A stretch of 64,000 bases of DNA from Nocardia fluminea (GCF_002846365.1 NZ_PJMW01000001.1:1054001-1118000), one strand, 5' to 3'; shown: positions 1 through 9,038, numbered from the stretch's first letter. Program-made: numbers and translations. The notes: generated by a model from the sequence alone, not told the origin.

Positions 1-1
1 G

Positions 2-1156
2 AAGAAGCGCCGGTTGGGGATACCGACGACAGCGGACCGTGTCGTTCAGGCCGCGCTGAAGTTGGTGCTCGAGCCGATCTTCGAGGCCGGATTCCAGCCC
101 AGCTCGTATGGGTTCCGTCCTCGTCGTCGTGCTCAGGACGCGATCGCCGAGATCCATCTGTTCGGCTCCCGGGGTTATCGCTGGGTGCTCGAAGCTGATA
201 TCGAGGCGTGTTTCGACCGGATCGACCACACCGCTCTGATGGAGCGGGTGCGACACCGGATCGGGGACAAACGGGTCTTAGCCCTGGTGAAAGCCTTCCT
301 GAAAGCCGGTGTCCTCACCGAGGAAGGACTGAACCGGGACTCCCAAACAGGAACTCCCCAGGGCGGGATTCTTTCGCCATTGCTGGCGAATATCGCCCTG
401 TCGGTACTGGATGACCACTATCAAGACAAGTGGGATGTCGCGAGTGGTAGCGGATTGCTTGCCGATCCTGGCTCGCGACGAAAGTATCTACATTCCAAGG
501 GAGAAGCGACCTATCGATGCGTTCGCTACGCGGACGATTTCGTGATCCTGGTCCATGGCGGGCAACATCACGCCGAACAGGCCAGGATCGAGGTCGCTGA
601 GGTTCTGCGGCCGATGGGGTTGACCCTGTCGCCGGAGAAGACTCGTGTATTGCACATCGATGAAGGGTTCGACTTCCTCGGTTGGCGTATCCAGCGCCGG
701 GCCAAGCGAGGTACGAATCGGAAGAAGATGATCGTCTATACCTATCCGTCGAAGAAGTCTCTGGCTTCGATCGTCGCGAAGGTCAGGCGCATCACCAGCA
801 GAGCAATGACCTATAAGTCGCTGGAAAAGGTGCTCAAATACCTGAACCTGGTGGTTCGGGGATGGTGTATGTATTTCCGGCACGGTGTTTCCTCTGACAC
901 ATTCAGCTACCTCGGTCACTACATGTGGCGCGAAGTTGCGCACTGGATGAGCATGAAACACCGTCGTGTTCGCTGGCGAGACCTCCGACGCCGATACTCC
1001 GATCCGAGGTATCCGGCCTGGCTGCCAGCAGAGAACGGGACCGTGCTCTATAACCCCGCGGAAATAGTCATCGAACGATACCGGTGGCGGGGTTACGCGA
1101 TCCCGACACCATGGAGCGCTTTGGCCGAACAACTCGACACACTCTCACGAGCATGA
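2..1156 (+). CDS. ltrA: Group II intron-encoded reverse transcriptase/maturase (5' partial)
   Basis: Intron-encoded protein that helps splice its group II intron and reverse-transcribes it during retrohoming. The frame is open from base 2 (K-K-R-R-L-G-I-P-T), so the N terminus lies outside the window. Reverse-transcriptase blocks are visible: SYGFRPRR, the LEADIEACFD palm motif, TPQGGILSPLLANI, and the catalytic YADD box in CVRYADDFVIL. The maturase (GIIM) region follows, with LGWRIQRR and NLVVRGWCMYFRHG. All catalytic residues that can be seen are intact. The C terminus ends just before the intron domain V RNA, the normal layout for a bacterial group II intron. No HNH endonuclease motif is visible after the maturase domain. 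Confidence 0.95.
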   Translation, partial: KKRRLGIPTTADRVVQAALKLVLEPIFEAGFQPSSYGFRPRRRAQDAIAEIHLFGSRGYRWVLEADIEACFDRIDHTALMERVRHRIGDKRVLALVKAFLKAGVLTEEGLNRDSQTGTPQGGILSPLLANIALSVLDDHYQDKWDVASGSGLLADPGSRRKYLHSKGEATYRCVRYADDFVILVHGGQHHAEQARIEVAEVLRPMGLTLSPEKTRVLHIDEGFDFLGWRIQRRAKRGTNRKKMIVYTYPSKKSLASIVAKVRRITSRAMTYKSLEKVLKYLNLVVRGWCMYFRHGVSSDTFSYLGHYMWREVAHWMSMKHRRVRWRDLRRRYSDPRYPAWLPAENGTVLYNPAEIVIERYRWRGYAIPTPWSALAEQLDTLSRA

Positions 1157-1166
1157 CGTCCATGGA

Positions 1167-1262
<96 letters not shown>

Positions 1263-1476
1263 CTGTTCCTACTGCCCTGACCTGTGCGAATCACGGGGCA
1301 ACTCCGACCAACTGAATGACCTTCGCGCCTGCCCCGGTGAGGACCTGAGACCCCCTCACCCGGCCCGGCCGCGCGAAGGCGGCCCCGGAATCGTTCCCAG
1401 GCGATACGCGATCTCCGGGGCCACCCAAACCTTCCGAACTTTCCGAAGCCACGCCCCCCAACGGAAGCGACCTCGC
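1263..1476. other. Downstream exon/flank of the group II intron
   Basis: Non-coding stretch between the intron 3' end and the next gene. No tRNA, terminator hairpin or convincing short gene was seen. It is the likely interrupted target region, but the matching 5' exon is outside the window. Confidence 0.4.
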
Positions 1477-2004
1477 ATGTATGCCACGTTCGAATCAACT
1501 CCACGCCAACCCCTTTGGGGCCGCTTTATGTGGACCGCAGTGACCGTGTTGTGCACGCTCGCCGCAGTAGCCACAACAGTGGCAGCGATCGCGGTGATGA
1601 CCTCCCCGCCCGCACACGCGACCGAGTTCGCGTGCCCCCACGAACGCAGCACCGGGGTGGTCACCGGGTCCGGCCCGGGAGACACCACCAGCGGCCCGGC
1701 CGCGATCCTGGGGTTCAATCACGCCTACTACGTGGACCGATCCGCCGAGCAGGCGCGCCGATTCCTGACTGCCGACTCCGTGATCGCCACAGGTGACCGG
1801 TTGCAGACCGGGATCGACGCCGCGCCTGCCGATACCCGCCACTGCGTGAGCATCTCACCGTTGACCACCGGCGGTGAGTCGGCGCGGTGGTCGGTGACCG
1901 TGGCCGAGTTTCGGCCCAGCACCGAGCCCTGGATCGCCCGGCAGACCGTGACCACCCGCACCGTCGACGAGGTGACTTTGATCAGCGAGATCACCCTCGC
2001 CTGA
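1477..2004 (+). CDS. Exported or membrane-anchored hypothetical protein
   Basis: A 175-residue protein. Residues about 18-45 form one strong hydrophobic segment ending at PPAHA, either a signal peptide or an N-terminal anchor. The rest, starting ATEFACPHE, would lie outside the membrane. The mature part carries GPAAILGFNHAYYVDRSAEQAR and a central DTRHCVSISP segment. This layout recalls small actinobacterial exported proteins of unknown function (possibly DUF8176), an assignment made from memory. The two cysteines could form one disulfide. An ATG at 1528, right before the hydrophobic stretch, is an alternative start. It stands alone between the intron and the DUF5753 gene. Function unknown. 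Confidence 0.65.
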   Translation: MYATFESTPRQPLWGRFMWTAVTVLCTLAAVATTVAAIAVMTSPPAHATEFACPHERSTGVVTGSGPGDTTSGPAAILGFNHAYYVDRSAEQARRFLTADSVIATGDRLQTGIDAAPADTRHCVSISPLTTGGESARWSVTVAEFRPSTEPWIARQTVTTRTVDEVTLISEITLA

Positions 2005-2210
2005 GTCAGGGCCGTTCACACAGACCACCTGAATACCTCGGACCGAATCCGGCGACCCCCCGAGCCGGTCGGGTCCGAGGGTGGGGAACGTTCCCGGAGG
2101 CCGACCAACCTCCCGGCCTCCGGGGACGCCTACCCGACCCACACGAACCACACCCGGTGGAACCCTCCACCGGATCTCAACCAACGGAATTACTTGGAGA
2201 GGTTAGAGAT

Positions 2211-2813
2211 ATGGCCAACACGAGCTGGCACGACATCACCGACGGCGGGCAGGACGTGTTGCAGCGCAGCCTGATCCTCCGCGAGTCCGACACCAACAAT
2301 CAGCGCTCCTACAACACCAAACTCCTCCCCGAACTGTTGCAGACCCACGACTACGCCCGTGCGTTCTTCGACAGATGCTCGGCCGTGCTGGCAATGACCG
2401 ACGACAGCGAGGAGCTTGCGCTCGCGCGTCTGCAACGCCAGACCGCTCTCGACATGCCCGGCTACGACTTCCACATGCTCATCGACGAGGCCGCGCTACG
2501 AATCACCGTCGGCAGCTCCGAGGTGATGACCACCCAGATCCGACACCTCATGAACATTTTGACCGCCCGCGCACACGTCCGCATCGGCATCATCGCGCTC
2601 AGCGCCGAATTCCTATCCCCAGCAGACAGTTTCGACTTCAGCTACGCCACCGACTCCGACGACAAGCGAATCACCGATCCGTGCGAGGACGCCGACGTCG
2701 TCGAGCTAGTCGAGCGAACTTTCGACCTGCTCGCCACCACGGCCGTCTATGGCGAGGAAGCCCACGCCATCCTCGTCCGCGCGCTGGCTAGCCACACCGA
2801 GTCCGGCATCTGA
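2211..2813 (+). CDS. DUF5753-domain protein without its usual HTH
   Basis: A 200-residue protein made almost entirely of the DUF5753 domain that normally forms the C-terminal part of actinomycete XRE regulators of the Scr1 type. Family features seen are LLPELLQTHDYARAFF near the start, LARLQRQTALD, a central FHMLIDEAALR, and late hydrophobic strands. The ATG at 2211 has a GGAGAGG ribosome-binding site. The usual 60-70 residue N-terminal helix-turn-helix is absent from this frame, and upstream in-frame sequence is not HTH-like. It is therefore a stand-alone sensor or partner domain, or a truncated regulator. It sits just upstream of a DUF574 methyltransferase, a common actinomycete pairing. 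Confidence 0.75.
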   Translation: MANTSWHDITDGGQDVLQRSLILRESDTNNQRSYNTKLLPELLQTHDYARAFFDRCSAVLAMTDDSEELALARLQRQTALDMPGYDFHMLIDEAALRITVGSSEVMTTQIRHLMNILTARAHVRIGIIALSAEFLSPADSFDFSYATDSDDKRITDPCEDADVVELVERTFDLLATTAVYGEEAHAILVRALASHTESGI

Positions 2814-2921
2814 TCTAACCGACCGCCCGCGAGACCCGAAACCACCCCGACGCCGTACCCCTCGTCACGGCGACAGGAGCTGTGTTCGGTGCCTCACGAC
2901 ACCCTCCGGCGAGGACAGGAC

Positions 2922-3719
2922 ATGACCGCCCCCAATCCGACAGTGCTGGACACCAGCCGACCCAACACCGCCCGCGTGTGCAACGCGCTGCTGGGCGGCA
3001 AAGACCACTACGAGCTTGATCATCTGATCGCCAAGCCCCTTTTGGACAGCCAGCTCGCGATCGCTATGGCCGAAGCTCGCCGCTTCGCGCGGCGCGCGGT
3101 CGAATACCTCAGCCACACGCATCAGGTGACCCAGGTGGTCGAACTCGGATGCGGGCTCCCGTTTTACCCCGACATCGGTGAGATCGCCAACCACGCAAGC
3201 GACGCCGCCCGGATCCTCTACATAGACAACGACCTCCTCGCCACCAACCACGCCCAGGCCCTGCTGACCGAACCGAACAACGTCGTCGCCAAGATCGACC
3301 TCACCGCCACCGCCGCCGTCCTCGCCGAGATCACCGCGGTCATGGACTCCACCGCACCTTTGGCGGTCTGCCTGTCCGGGACCGCTGAACTCCTCGCCGA
3401 CGCCCCCGCCGTCCTCGACGCCCTGACTCGCCAGCTCCGGCCCGGAACCTGGATCGTGTTCAGCCACATCACCGACGACATCGCCGGAGACGACATCAGC
3501 GGCGCCGTCGCGGCTCTGGGCAACGCGGGCATCGCCTTTCATCCGCGCGACCGCGACACGATCACCGCGATGCTGGCCCCCTACCGGCTCGTCGATCCCG
3601 GATTGCTCGCACCGCACCGTTGGCGGCCCCTCATGACCGACCGCGACATGCTCCGGCCGCAGCACCCCGACACCTGGGATTTGTGTGCCTACGCTGCCGT
3701 CGGCCAACTACCCCGCTAG
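2922..3719 (+). CDS. SAM-dependent methyltransferase, DUF574 family
   Basis: A 265-residue protein of the S-adenosyl methyltransferase family PF04672, abundant in actinomycetes and mostly without known substrates. The family opening PNTARVCNALLGGKDHYELD is present, followed by the SAM-binding loop VVELGCGLPF and an acidic strand-2 motif LYIDND. The start at 2922 follows GAGGACAGGA; an upstream in-frame ATG at 2889 has a poorer context. It follows the DUF5753 gene on the same strand, with 108 bases between them. This combination is usually part of small variable regulatory gene sets. Substrate unknown. Confidence 0.85.
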   Translation: MTAPNPTVLDTSRPNTARVCNALLGGKDHYELDHLIAKPLLDSQLAIAMAEARRFARRAVEYLSHTHQVTQVVELGCGLPFYPDIGEIANHASDAARILYIDNDLLATNHAQALLTEPNNVVAKIDLTATAAVLAEITAVMDSTAPLAVCLSGTAELLADAPAVLDALTRQLRPGTWIVFSHITDDIAGDDISGAVAALGNAGIAFHPRDRDTITAMLAPYRLVDPGLLAPHRWRPLMTDRDMLRPQHPDTWDLCAYAAVGQLPR

Positions 3720-3814
3720 ACACCTCGCGCGATCGGTGTGCGATCAGATCCATTGCCTGCTCGTTTTGGCCCGTGCGGAACTTGAACGCCCGCTGCGCCT
3801 GATCTTCCGGCCGC

Positions 3815-3820
3815 TACGCT
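3815..3820 (+). promoter_or_regulatory. -10 element of a probable leaderless promoter
   Basis: TACGCT fits the actinobacterial TANNNT -10 element and ends six bases before the GTG at 3827. No Shine-Dalgarno precedes that GTG. Both facts suggest a leaderless transcript for the asparaginase gene. No good -35 is visible. Confidence 0.45.
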
Positions 3821-3826
3821 AGGTCG

Positions 3827-4870
3827 GTGCCGGACAATATGAAGCCCCGCGTAGTCGTCTTCGGCCTGGGTGGCACGATCGCGATGTCGGCCACCAGCTC
3901 CGGCGGCGTGGCGCCCAAACTCACTGCCGAGGAACTCGTTTCCGCCGTACCTGGTCTGGCCGAGGCGGAAGTCGACGTGGAAGTCGTCCAGTTCCGCCAA
4001 TTGCCTGGTGCGTCACTGACATTGGGCGATATTGCTGCCCTCTGCGATGCGATTGAACTGCGCTCATCGTCGGCGGATGGGTTTGTCGTCACCCAGGGCA
4101 CCGACACCATCGAGGAGACCGCTTACCTCATCGATCTATTGCACCCTCTCGTCCAGCCCGTCGTAGTGACCGGTGCGATGCGTAACCCGACGATGGCAGG
4201 GGCGGACGGCCCGGCGAATCTGCTTGCCGCTGTCGTGCTCGCCGCCGATCCGGTAGCCCGCGGGCTGGGCTGTGTGGTCGTGATGAACGATCAGGTTCAC
4301 GCGGCAAGCCGAATACGCAAAGGGCACAGCACCAACACCGGTACCTTCGCGTCGCCGAACGGCGGACCGTTGGGATATATCGTCGAGGGCACCGCCCGTA
4401 TTCTGAACAGCGTCCGTCGACCCGGCTCTGTGCCTGCAGATCTCACTAAGCCGCCCCGAGTCCCGATTTATACGGCGGCGCTTGGGGACGACGACGAGAC
4501 CGTACGGGCGATCGCAGGCAAAGCAGATGGGCTCGTGGTGGCCGCGATGGGCGTAGGCCACGTACCGGCGCAGTTGGTAGACGCCCTTGCCGAAACGGCG
4601 ACCACAAGGCCGGTCGTTCTGGCCTCGCGGACCGGTTCGGGCCCAGTCCTGAGTTCCACCTACGGCTTCCCCGGTTCCGAGCGCGATCTGCTCGCGCGCG
4701 GGCTGATATCCGCAGGACTGCTCGACCCGCTCAAAGCCAGAATCTTGCTGGCAGCCGCCATCAGCGCCGGAGGGGACATACGTACCATGCGCCGCGCGTT
4801 CGCAGTTGCTGGTGGCCTATCGAACGATGAATCATGGCCGTGGAAACCAGATTCGGAGAAGATCAACTGA
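3827..4870 (+). CDS. L-asparaginase-fold amidohydrolase
   Basis: A 347-residue member of the asparaginase/glutaminase family, which hydrolyses the side-chain amide of Asn (or related amides) using two threonines. The N-terminal motif GLGGTIAMS holds the first catalytic Thr, and VVTQGTDTIEETAYL (about residue 85) holds the second Thr-Asp pair. VTGAMRNPTMAGADGPANL is also typical. No signal peptide is seen, so it is cytoplasmic. It starts a plus-strand operon with the PPC-domain protein (1-base overlap) and the XRE regulator. This operon converges on the radical SAM/PqqD gene run, so it may act on an amide of that product instead of on free asparagine; that is inference. GTG 3827 is preferred, with ATG 3839 possible. 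Confidence 0.85.
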   Translation: MPDNMKPRVVVFGLGGTIAMSATSSGGVAPKLTAEELVSAVPGLAEAEVDVEVVQFRQLPGASLTLGDIAALCDAIELRSSSADGFVVTQGTDTIEETAYLIDLLHPLVQPVVVTGAMRNPTMAGADGPANLLAAVVLAADPVARGLGCVVVMNDQVHAASRIRKGHSTNTGTFASPNGGPLGYIVEGTARILNSVRRPGSVPADLTKPPRVPIYTAALGDDDETVRAIAGKADGLVVAAMGVGHVPAQLVDALAETATTRPVVLASRTGSGPVLSSTYGFPGSERDLLARGLISAGLLDPLKARILLAAAISAGGDIRTMRRAFAVAGGLSNDESWPWKPDSEKIN

Positions 4871-5328
4871 TGCGCGCACAAGAGGTGACCCTCGGCCGGA
4901 CGTTCGTTGTCGTCTTCGACCATGGCGACGACTTCTACACCGCCCTCAGCCAGTTCTGTCAGCAGAACAATCTGCGGGCTGGCTACATCCCGTCGTTCAT
5001 CGCCGGGTTCGCCGAGGTCGACCTCGTTGGAACCTGCGATCGACTCGACGACCCCCAAGCGCCCGTGTGGTCAAAGGTCCACCTGCGCAACGTGGAAGCC
5101 TTCGGCGCCGGCACGCTCGCCTGGGATCCGGAGACAGCGCAAGTAAAGCCCCATATTCATGTCGCCGTGGGCGTGAAGGAGCAGTCCGCGACCGGCTACA
5201 CCAGTCACCTGTTGGGCGCGAAGGTGCAGTTCCTGACAGAGATGGTCGTTGTGGAAGTAGTCGAGCCGGAGCTGCTCCGCATCCAGAACGCGGAGTTGTA
5301 CGACGTACCGCTGCTTCGGTTCCGGTAG
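4870..5328 (+). CDS. PPC (DUF296) domain protein
   Basis: A 152-residue single-domain protein of the plants-and-prokaryotes-conserved (PPC/DUF296) fold. Members form trimers and often bind a metal through His residues. Typical segments are FDHGDDFYTALSQFCQQNNLRAGYIPSFIAGFAEV at the start, then KPHIHVAVG with two histidines and TGYTSHLLGAKV. The chosen ATG (4870) overlaps the asparaginase stop as TGATG and has GGAGA ten bases upstream. An in-frame ATG at 4834 would overlap more. Bacterial PPC proteins have no clear common enzyme function. Coupling to the asparaginase gene suggests joint action. Confidence 0.8.
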   Translation: MRAQEVTLGRTFVVVFDHGDDFYTALSQFCQQNNLRAGYIPSFIAGFAEVDLVGTCDRLDDPQAPVWSKVHLRNVEAFGAGTLAWDPETAQVKPHIHVAVGVKEQSATGYTSHLLGAKVQFLTEMVVVEVVEPELLRIQNAELYDVPLLRFR

Positions 5329-5370
5329 ATGGTGGGCTATTCCCCGCTCAGTAGCGGATAATCGGAGGCC

Positions 5371-6780
5371 GTGGCACAGACACCGAAGGTGCTCGACCCC
5401 TCACTCTCGCCAGCGGCGCGTTTCGGCGCCGAATTGCGGCGGTACCGCACCGAGCGCCGCTTGTCGCTGGCTGGTCTGGGCAGGTCGGTCCACGTCAGCG
5501 GTGATCTGTTGGGACGAATCGAGAAGGCCGAGCGCAGCGCGAGCCCCGAGCTGGTCGCCAGCCTCGACGCGACCCTCAGCGCGAACGGCGCCCTTCTTCA
5601 ATTGGCCGCGGCTGTGCGGGCTCCCTCGCCGACCGAGGTTCAGTCGGCTGTCACGGGCGTGAAGTGGGCACGAGAGCAGAACACGGCGTCCGGTGAGATC
5701 AGGATCGAAACGCCCGCCGGTCAATATTTCCGCGGAAGCAGCCGAGACGCGCTTCTCGTCCCCGGGCATCACAACAATGGCGTGATCGAGTTGGACCTGG
5801 GAGACCGTCACCGCGCGTTCGCGGCTCGGAGGCGCACACAGTCGTTGATCGTTGCGGCTGTCGAGCAGATTGATCGAATGAGCCACTACGCGTCGTCCAC
5901 CGGCCGGGTCACCGATACCGAGCTGTCGCGGCTGCCTACCGCCTACGAGCTCGACGACCTAACGCTCGGGTTGCTGTGGGCGGTGACCAATCTCGATGAC
6001 GATCTGCTCGATGACGACGCCAATCTGTACGACTTCGTTTCCTCGGACGCGGACAGCGAGCGCATCTCCGAGGTCGCCGTGACTCTTTCGGCGACGTCGA
6101 TGATGTGGCTCGGCTCGGCCTACTGCGCGCGCCATATCCTCGACAACGCCGACGTCCTGACTACGACCCCACAATATTGGACCGCCGAGCACAGCGGCGA
6201 AGCAGCCAGCGGTTGGCTGCTGTTTCGACACAAGCTGGACTACCTCCGTCGCACCGCCAACCTGACGACCGGTTCGTCCCAACCTGGCCGAACGTTCTGC
6301 CTCCCACCAGCTGCGGTCACCGGGCTCGCTCAGCCCGACCGGATCTTGTTGTTCCTCGCAGTGGCGTTGATGGAATCGTTCGGCATCCGGGTCGCCCTCA
6401 CGTCCTCGACTGATTACGCGGACGTACCAGGCTTCGTCATTGACCAGGACGGGACCGCCATTATCGCGAATTGGATTGGCGGCGAGGGAGTCTGGCAGAT
6501 CGACGTCTGTCGTGATCGCCCGAGGTTCAGCGAATTCAGTGGGGCGGTCCGACAGAGTGCGCAAGCGAACCTTTTGACTTCCGCCAGCCCGCACGCTCGA
6601 TTGCGCACGTTGAGTGAGTATTTGGCGATCGACTGGGTGTGGACGGTCGAGCGCTGTGCGGCCATCGCCTCTACCGGTTTGGCCGGGCTGATCCGGCCGC
6701 GCAGTCGGTTGTTGTCGCTGGCGGGTATCGAGCGAGCGTGCGCGTTCCTGGCCGCGCGCCCGCTCGACCAGGCCTACTGA
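5371..6780 (+). CDS. XRE-family helix-turn-helix regulator with large C-terminal domain
   Basis: A 469-residue protein. Residues about 15-70 are an XRE/Cro-type HTH: FGAELRRYRTERRLSLAGLG, then VSGDLLGRIEKAERS. The remaining 400 residues have no obvious enzyme motif and resemble the long sensor regions of actinomycete cluster-situated XRE proteins. The GTG at 5371 is preceded by CGGAGG. It is the last gene of the asparaginase operon and ends inside the 3' end of the histidyl-tRNA synthetase gene (stops overlap at 6774-6780). It is the best candidate for the local regulator of the peptide-modification genes; its target is not known. Confidence 0.8.
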   Translation: MAQTPKVLDPSLSPAARFGAELRRYRTERRLSLAGLGRSVHVSGDLLGRIEKAERSASPELVASLDATLSANGALLQLAAAVRAPSPTEVQSAVTGVKWAREQNTASGEIRIETPAGQYFRGSSRDALLVPGHHNNGVIELDLGDRHRAFAARRRTQSLIVAAVEQIDRMSHYASSTGRVTDTELSRLPTAYELDDLTLGLLWAVTNLDDDLLDDDANLYDFVSSDADSERISEVAVTLSATSMMWLGSAYCARHILDNADVLTTTPQYWTAEHSGEAASGWLLFRHKLDYLRRTANLTTGSSQPGRTFCLPPAAVTGLAQPDRILLFLAVALMESFGIRVALTSSTDYADVPGFVIDQDGTAIIANWIGGEGVWQIDVCRDRPRFSEFSGAVRQSAQANLLTSASPHARLRTLSEYLAIDWVWTVERCAAIASTGLAGLIRPRSRLLSLAGIERACAFLAARPLDQAY

Positions 6781-8060
6781 GACGGGGTGCTTCGAAGTTC
6801 GCGAATGTCGTCGGTGACTGTATTGTCGCCTTCCCTGCGGACGACGACGACCGACCCAAAGTTGGCCGCTTCCAGGCGCTTCAGCTGAGCAGCCATTTTG
6901 CCGCTGCGGGGGATGATCTCGGTGTTACGTCCTTCCGCGCGCAGATCTCGCGCGACCGCCAGCGCGTCGGCGATAGGAACGTCGGCCTCCATCAGAACAG
7001 CAACACCGTCCTTGGCCACGAGGTTGCCAACGAGGTCGATGATGCGCTCGAACCCGATCGAGAATCCGCACGCGGGGACATCACGCCCCAAGGTACGACC
7101 GATCAACTTGTCGTACCGGCCGCCACCAGCGACAGAACTCGAAACGCCGGCATAGGCGACTTCGAAGATCTGGCCGGTGTAGTAGCCCATCCCCCGGACC
7201 AGGGTCGGATCGAACTGCCACGCCACCGCGCGATCCCGGCCGAGCGCATCCAGGCATCCAGTCGTGACAGACAAATCGGCAAGCACGTTCTCCGCGAGAT
7301 CAGGAAGCGCGTTCGCAAGGACGTCCACCAGCTTCTCGGCCCCCACACTCTGGAGCTGGCCGATGACATCCAGCGCGTTCTCGACAGCCGCGGCGGGCAT
7401 CGCGAGTGCGTCCAATTCTTTGCGGACACCATCCCAGCCGACCTTGTCGAGCTTATCCAGGGCGATGAAGAACCGATCCCAGCTCTGCTGCGGCAGCCCG
7501 GCCGACGAAGCCAGCGCCGACAAGAACCGGCGATCCGATAGCCGAACAGTCATATCGTTCAAGCCGACCGCGGCAAGGGCGGTGGTGGTCGCCTCGATCA
7601 GTTCCGCTTCCGCGAGAACACTGCCCTCGCCGATCAGATCGATGTCGCACTGGTAGAACTGGCGGTATCGACCTTTCTGTGGCCGCTCGGCTCGCCACAC
7701 CGGGCCGATTTGCAGCGACCGGAAGGGCGTAGGTAGCTGTGCGGCGTTGTTGCCGTAGAACCTGGTCAGCGGCACCGTCAGGTCGAATCGCAGGCCGAGG
7801 TCGACCAGTTCGGCTAGCGTTGTATCCGGTGCCATCTCGTCGGGCAGCCCACGCCGCAGCACTTGGTAGAGCAGTTTCTCGTTCTCACCGCCTTGGCCAC
7901 CGGTGAGCCGAGCGATGCTCTCCAGCGCGGGAGTTTCGATTCGCCGGTAACCGAATCGGCCATAAATGTCAGTGATCGTGGACAGGACATGATCACGGGT
8001 GACGACCTCGTCCGGCAGCAAATCGCGCATTCCACGGGCTGGACTGTTGTCGGCCTTCAC
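6774..8060 (-). CDS. hisS: Histidyl-tRNA synthetase, eukaryote-like accessory paralogue
   Basis: Class II synthetase attaching histidine to tRNA-His, about 428 residues. All signatures are present: ARGMRDLLPDE at the N terminus, motif 2 GPVWRAERPQKGRYRQFYQCDID, the histidine-specific LVRGMGYYTGQIFEV, motif 3 CGFSIGFERI, and a C-terminal HGTP-type anticodon domain. The segment ALDKLDKVGWDGVRKEL and the phrase FYQCDID are close to eukaryotic HisRS and unlike standard bacterial enzymes. The preferred start is GTG 8060 (GAGGA five bases upstream); ATG 8081 is in frame without a good ribosome site. It lies at the 3' end of the radical SAM gene run and probably has its own promoter (TACGAT, 8106-8111). 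Possible roles are self-resistance or supply of charged tRNA. Presence of another hisS elsewhere is assumed, not seen. Confidence 0.88.
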   Translation of the reverse strand: MKADNSPARGMRDLLPDEVVTRDHVLSTITDIYGRFGYRRIETPALESIARLTGGQGGENEKLLYQVLRRGLPDEMAPDTTLAELVDLGLRFDLTVPLTRFYGNNAAQLPTPFRSLQIGPVWRAERPQKGRYRQFYQCDIDLIGEGSVLAEAELIEATTTALAAVGLNDMTVRLSDRRFLSALASSAGLPQQSWDRFFIALDKLDKVGWDGVRKELDALAMPAAAVENALDVIGQLQSVGAEKLVDVLANALPDLAENVLADLSVTTGCLDALGRDRAVAWQFDPTLVRGMGYYTGQIFEVAYAGVSSSVAGGGRYDKLIGRTLGRDVPACGFSIGFERIIDLVGNLVAKDGVAVLMEADVPIADALAVARDLRAEGRNTEIIPRSGKMAAQLKRLEAANFGSVVVVRREGDNTVTDDIRELRSTPSQ

Positions 8061-8150
8061 GAGTGTCCTCACTGGGGTCATAGGGTTGGCATCGGTTGCG
8101 CGACCATCGTAGAAGATCGCAGGTCGATGTTGCGGGGTGCTCCGGCGCGG

Positions 8151-9038
8151 TCAGAAGACCTGGTAGGCGTCGAGCGCGCGCCTCGCCTCTGCGAAATCTT
8201 TCGCGGCTTGGGTGCTGTCGACCCACTCTTCGCCGTATATGAGGTCGAGTTGGTCGGGGATGACGCCGTACACGTCGCCGGGGCGGGTGCGGGCGCCGAA
8301 GTCACCCAGTAGTCGACGACGGCGTGGTGTTTGACGCGCGAGAATCGCAGGTTCGGGCGTCGTCCAGTAGTCGACGGGGCGACAGAACAATTGGCCGAAG
8401 CGAAGTACCACGCTGACGCGGGTGGTCTCGGTGTCATTGGGCGCGACGCCGTGCCCGAGAGCGAGCGGAAAGACGACGACGTCGCCCGCGTGAGCGCGGA
8501 TTTGCACCGGTCGATCGACGTCGCGGTAGTCGATCTTGCCGGGAAAAGTCTGCAGGTGCGAGCCGGGCACGACAGCGAAGTTGCCGCTGTTTTCGGTGGC
8601 TACGTCGGTGAGGAAGAACTGTGCCTTGAGTTGCACGCTAGGCCCGGCGGCGCCGTTTCGCAGAGAGGGTCCTTGGTCTGTGTGGAATGCGACGAGCGGT
8701 TCGACGCTTGGGTAGCGAAAGAAGATCTCCGAGCCGAGAAGTTGCAGGTAGGGGCCCAGCAAACCAACAATTTTGCCGAATACGTTCGGATGGTCGACCA
8801 ACCTGTCGAGCTCTGGGCACCATTTCAAGCCGTTCGTGATGCTCAGGTCGCGGTCATTGCCCGCGTCGAACACGTCCGCCCAGCCATGGTGGTCGCCACT
8901 GGTGAAATCGTGCTCAACCGCGGCGAGTGCCTCCCGAGTCCGGATGACGTCGTCGTCGTTGAGGGCCTTACGCAGATGCAGGTACCCGAGGCTCGCCCAC
9001 TGGCGACGCTCAGCCTCTGTGAGCAGATCCTGGGTCAT
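8151..9038 (-). CDS. Phytanoyl-CoA dioxygenase-family Fe(II)/2-oxoglutarate oxygenase
   Basis: A 295-residue PhyH-family oxygenase. The first two iron ligands are in AFHTDQGPS (H-x-D, about residue 118). The distal histidine is in LGHGVAPNDT (about residue 198), followed by the arginine in TTRVSVVLRFG that should bind 2-oxoglutarate. The substrate-facing region contains SEIFFRYPSVEP. PhyH enzymes hydroxylate or otherwise oxidise unactivated carbons and are common in natural-product clusters. The gene starts three bases after the stop of the second oxygenase gene, so both are co-translated. The likely substrate is the modified peptide or its excised product (inference). Confidence 0.88.
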   Translation of the reverse strand: MTQDLLTEAERRQWASLGYLHLRKALNDDDVIRTREALAAVEHDFTSGDHHGWADVFDAGNDRDLSITNGLKWCPELDRLVDHPNVFGKIVGLLGPYLQLLGSEIFFRYPSVEPLVAFHTDQGPSLRNGAAGPSVQLKAQFFLTDVATENSGNFAVVPGSHLQTFPGKIDYRDVDRPVQIRAHAGDVVVFPLALGHGVAPNDTETTRVSVVLRFGQLFCRPVDYWTTPEPAILARQTPRRRRLLGDFGARTRPGDVYGVIPDQLDLIYGEEWVDSTQAAKDFAEARRALDAYQVF

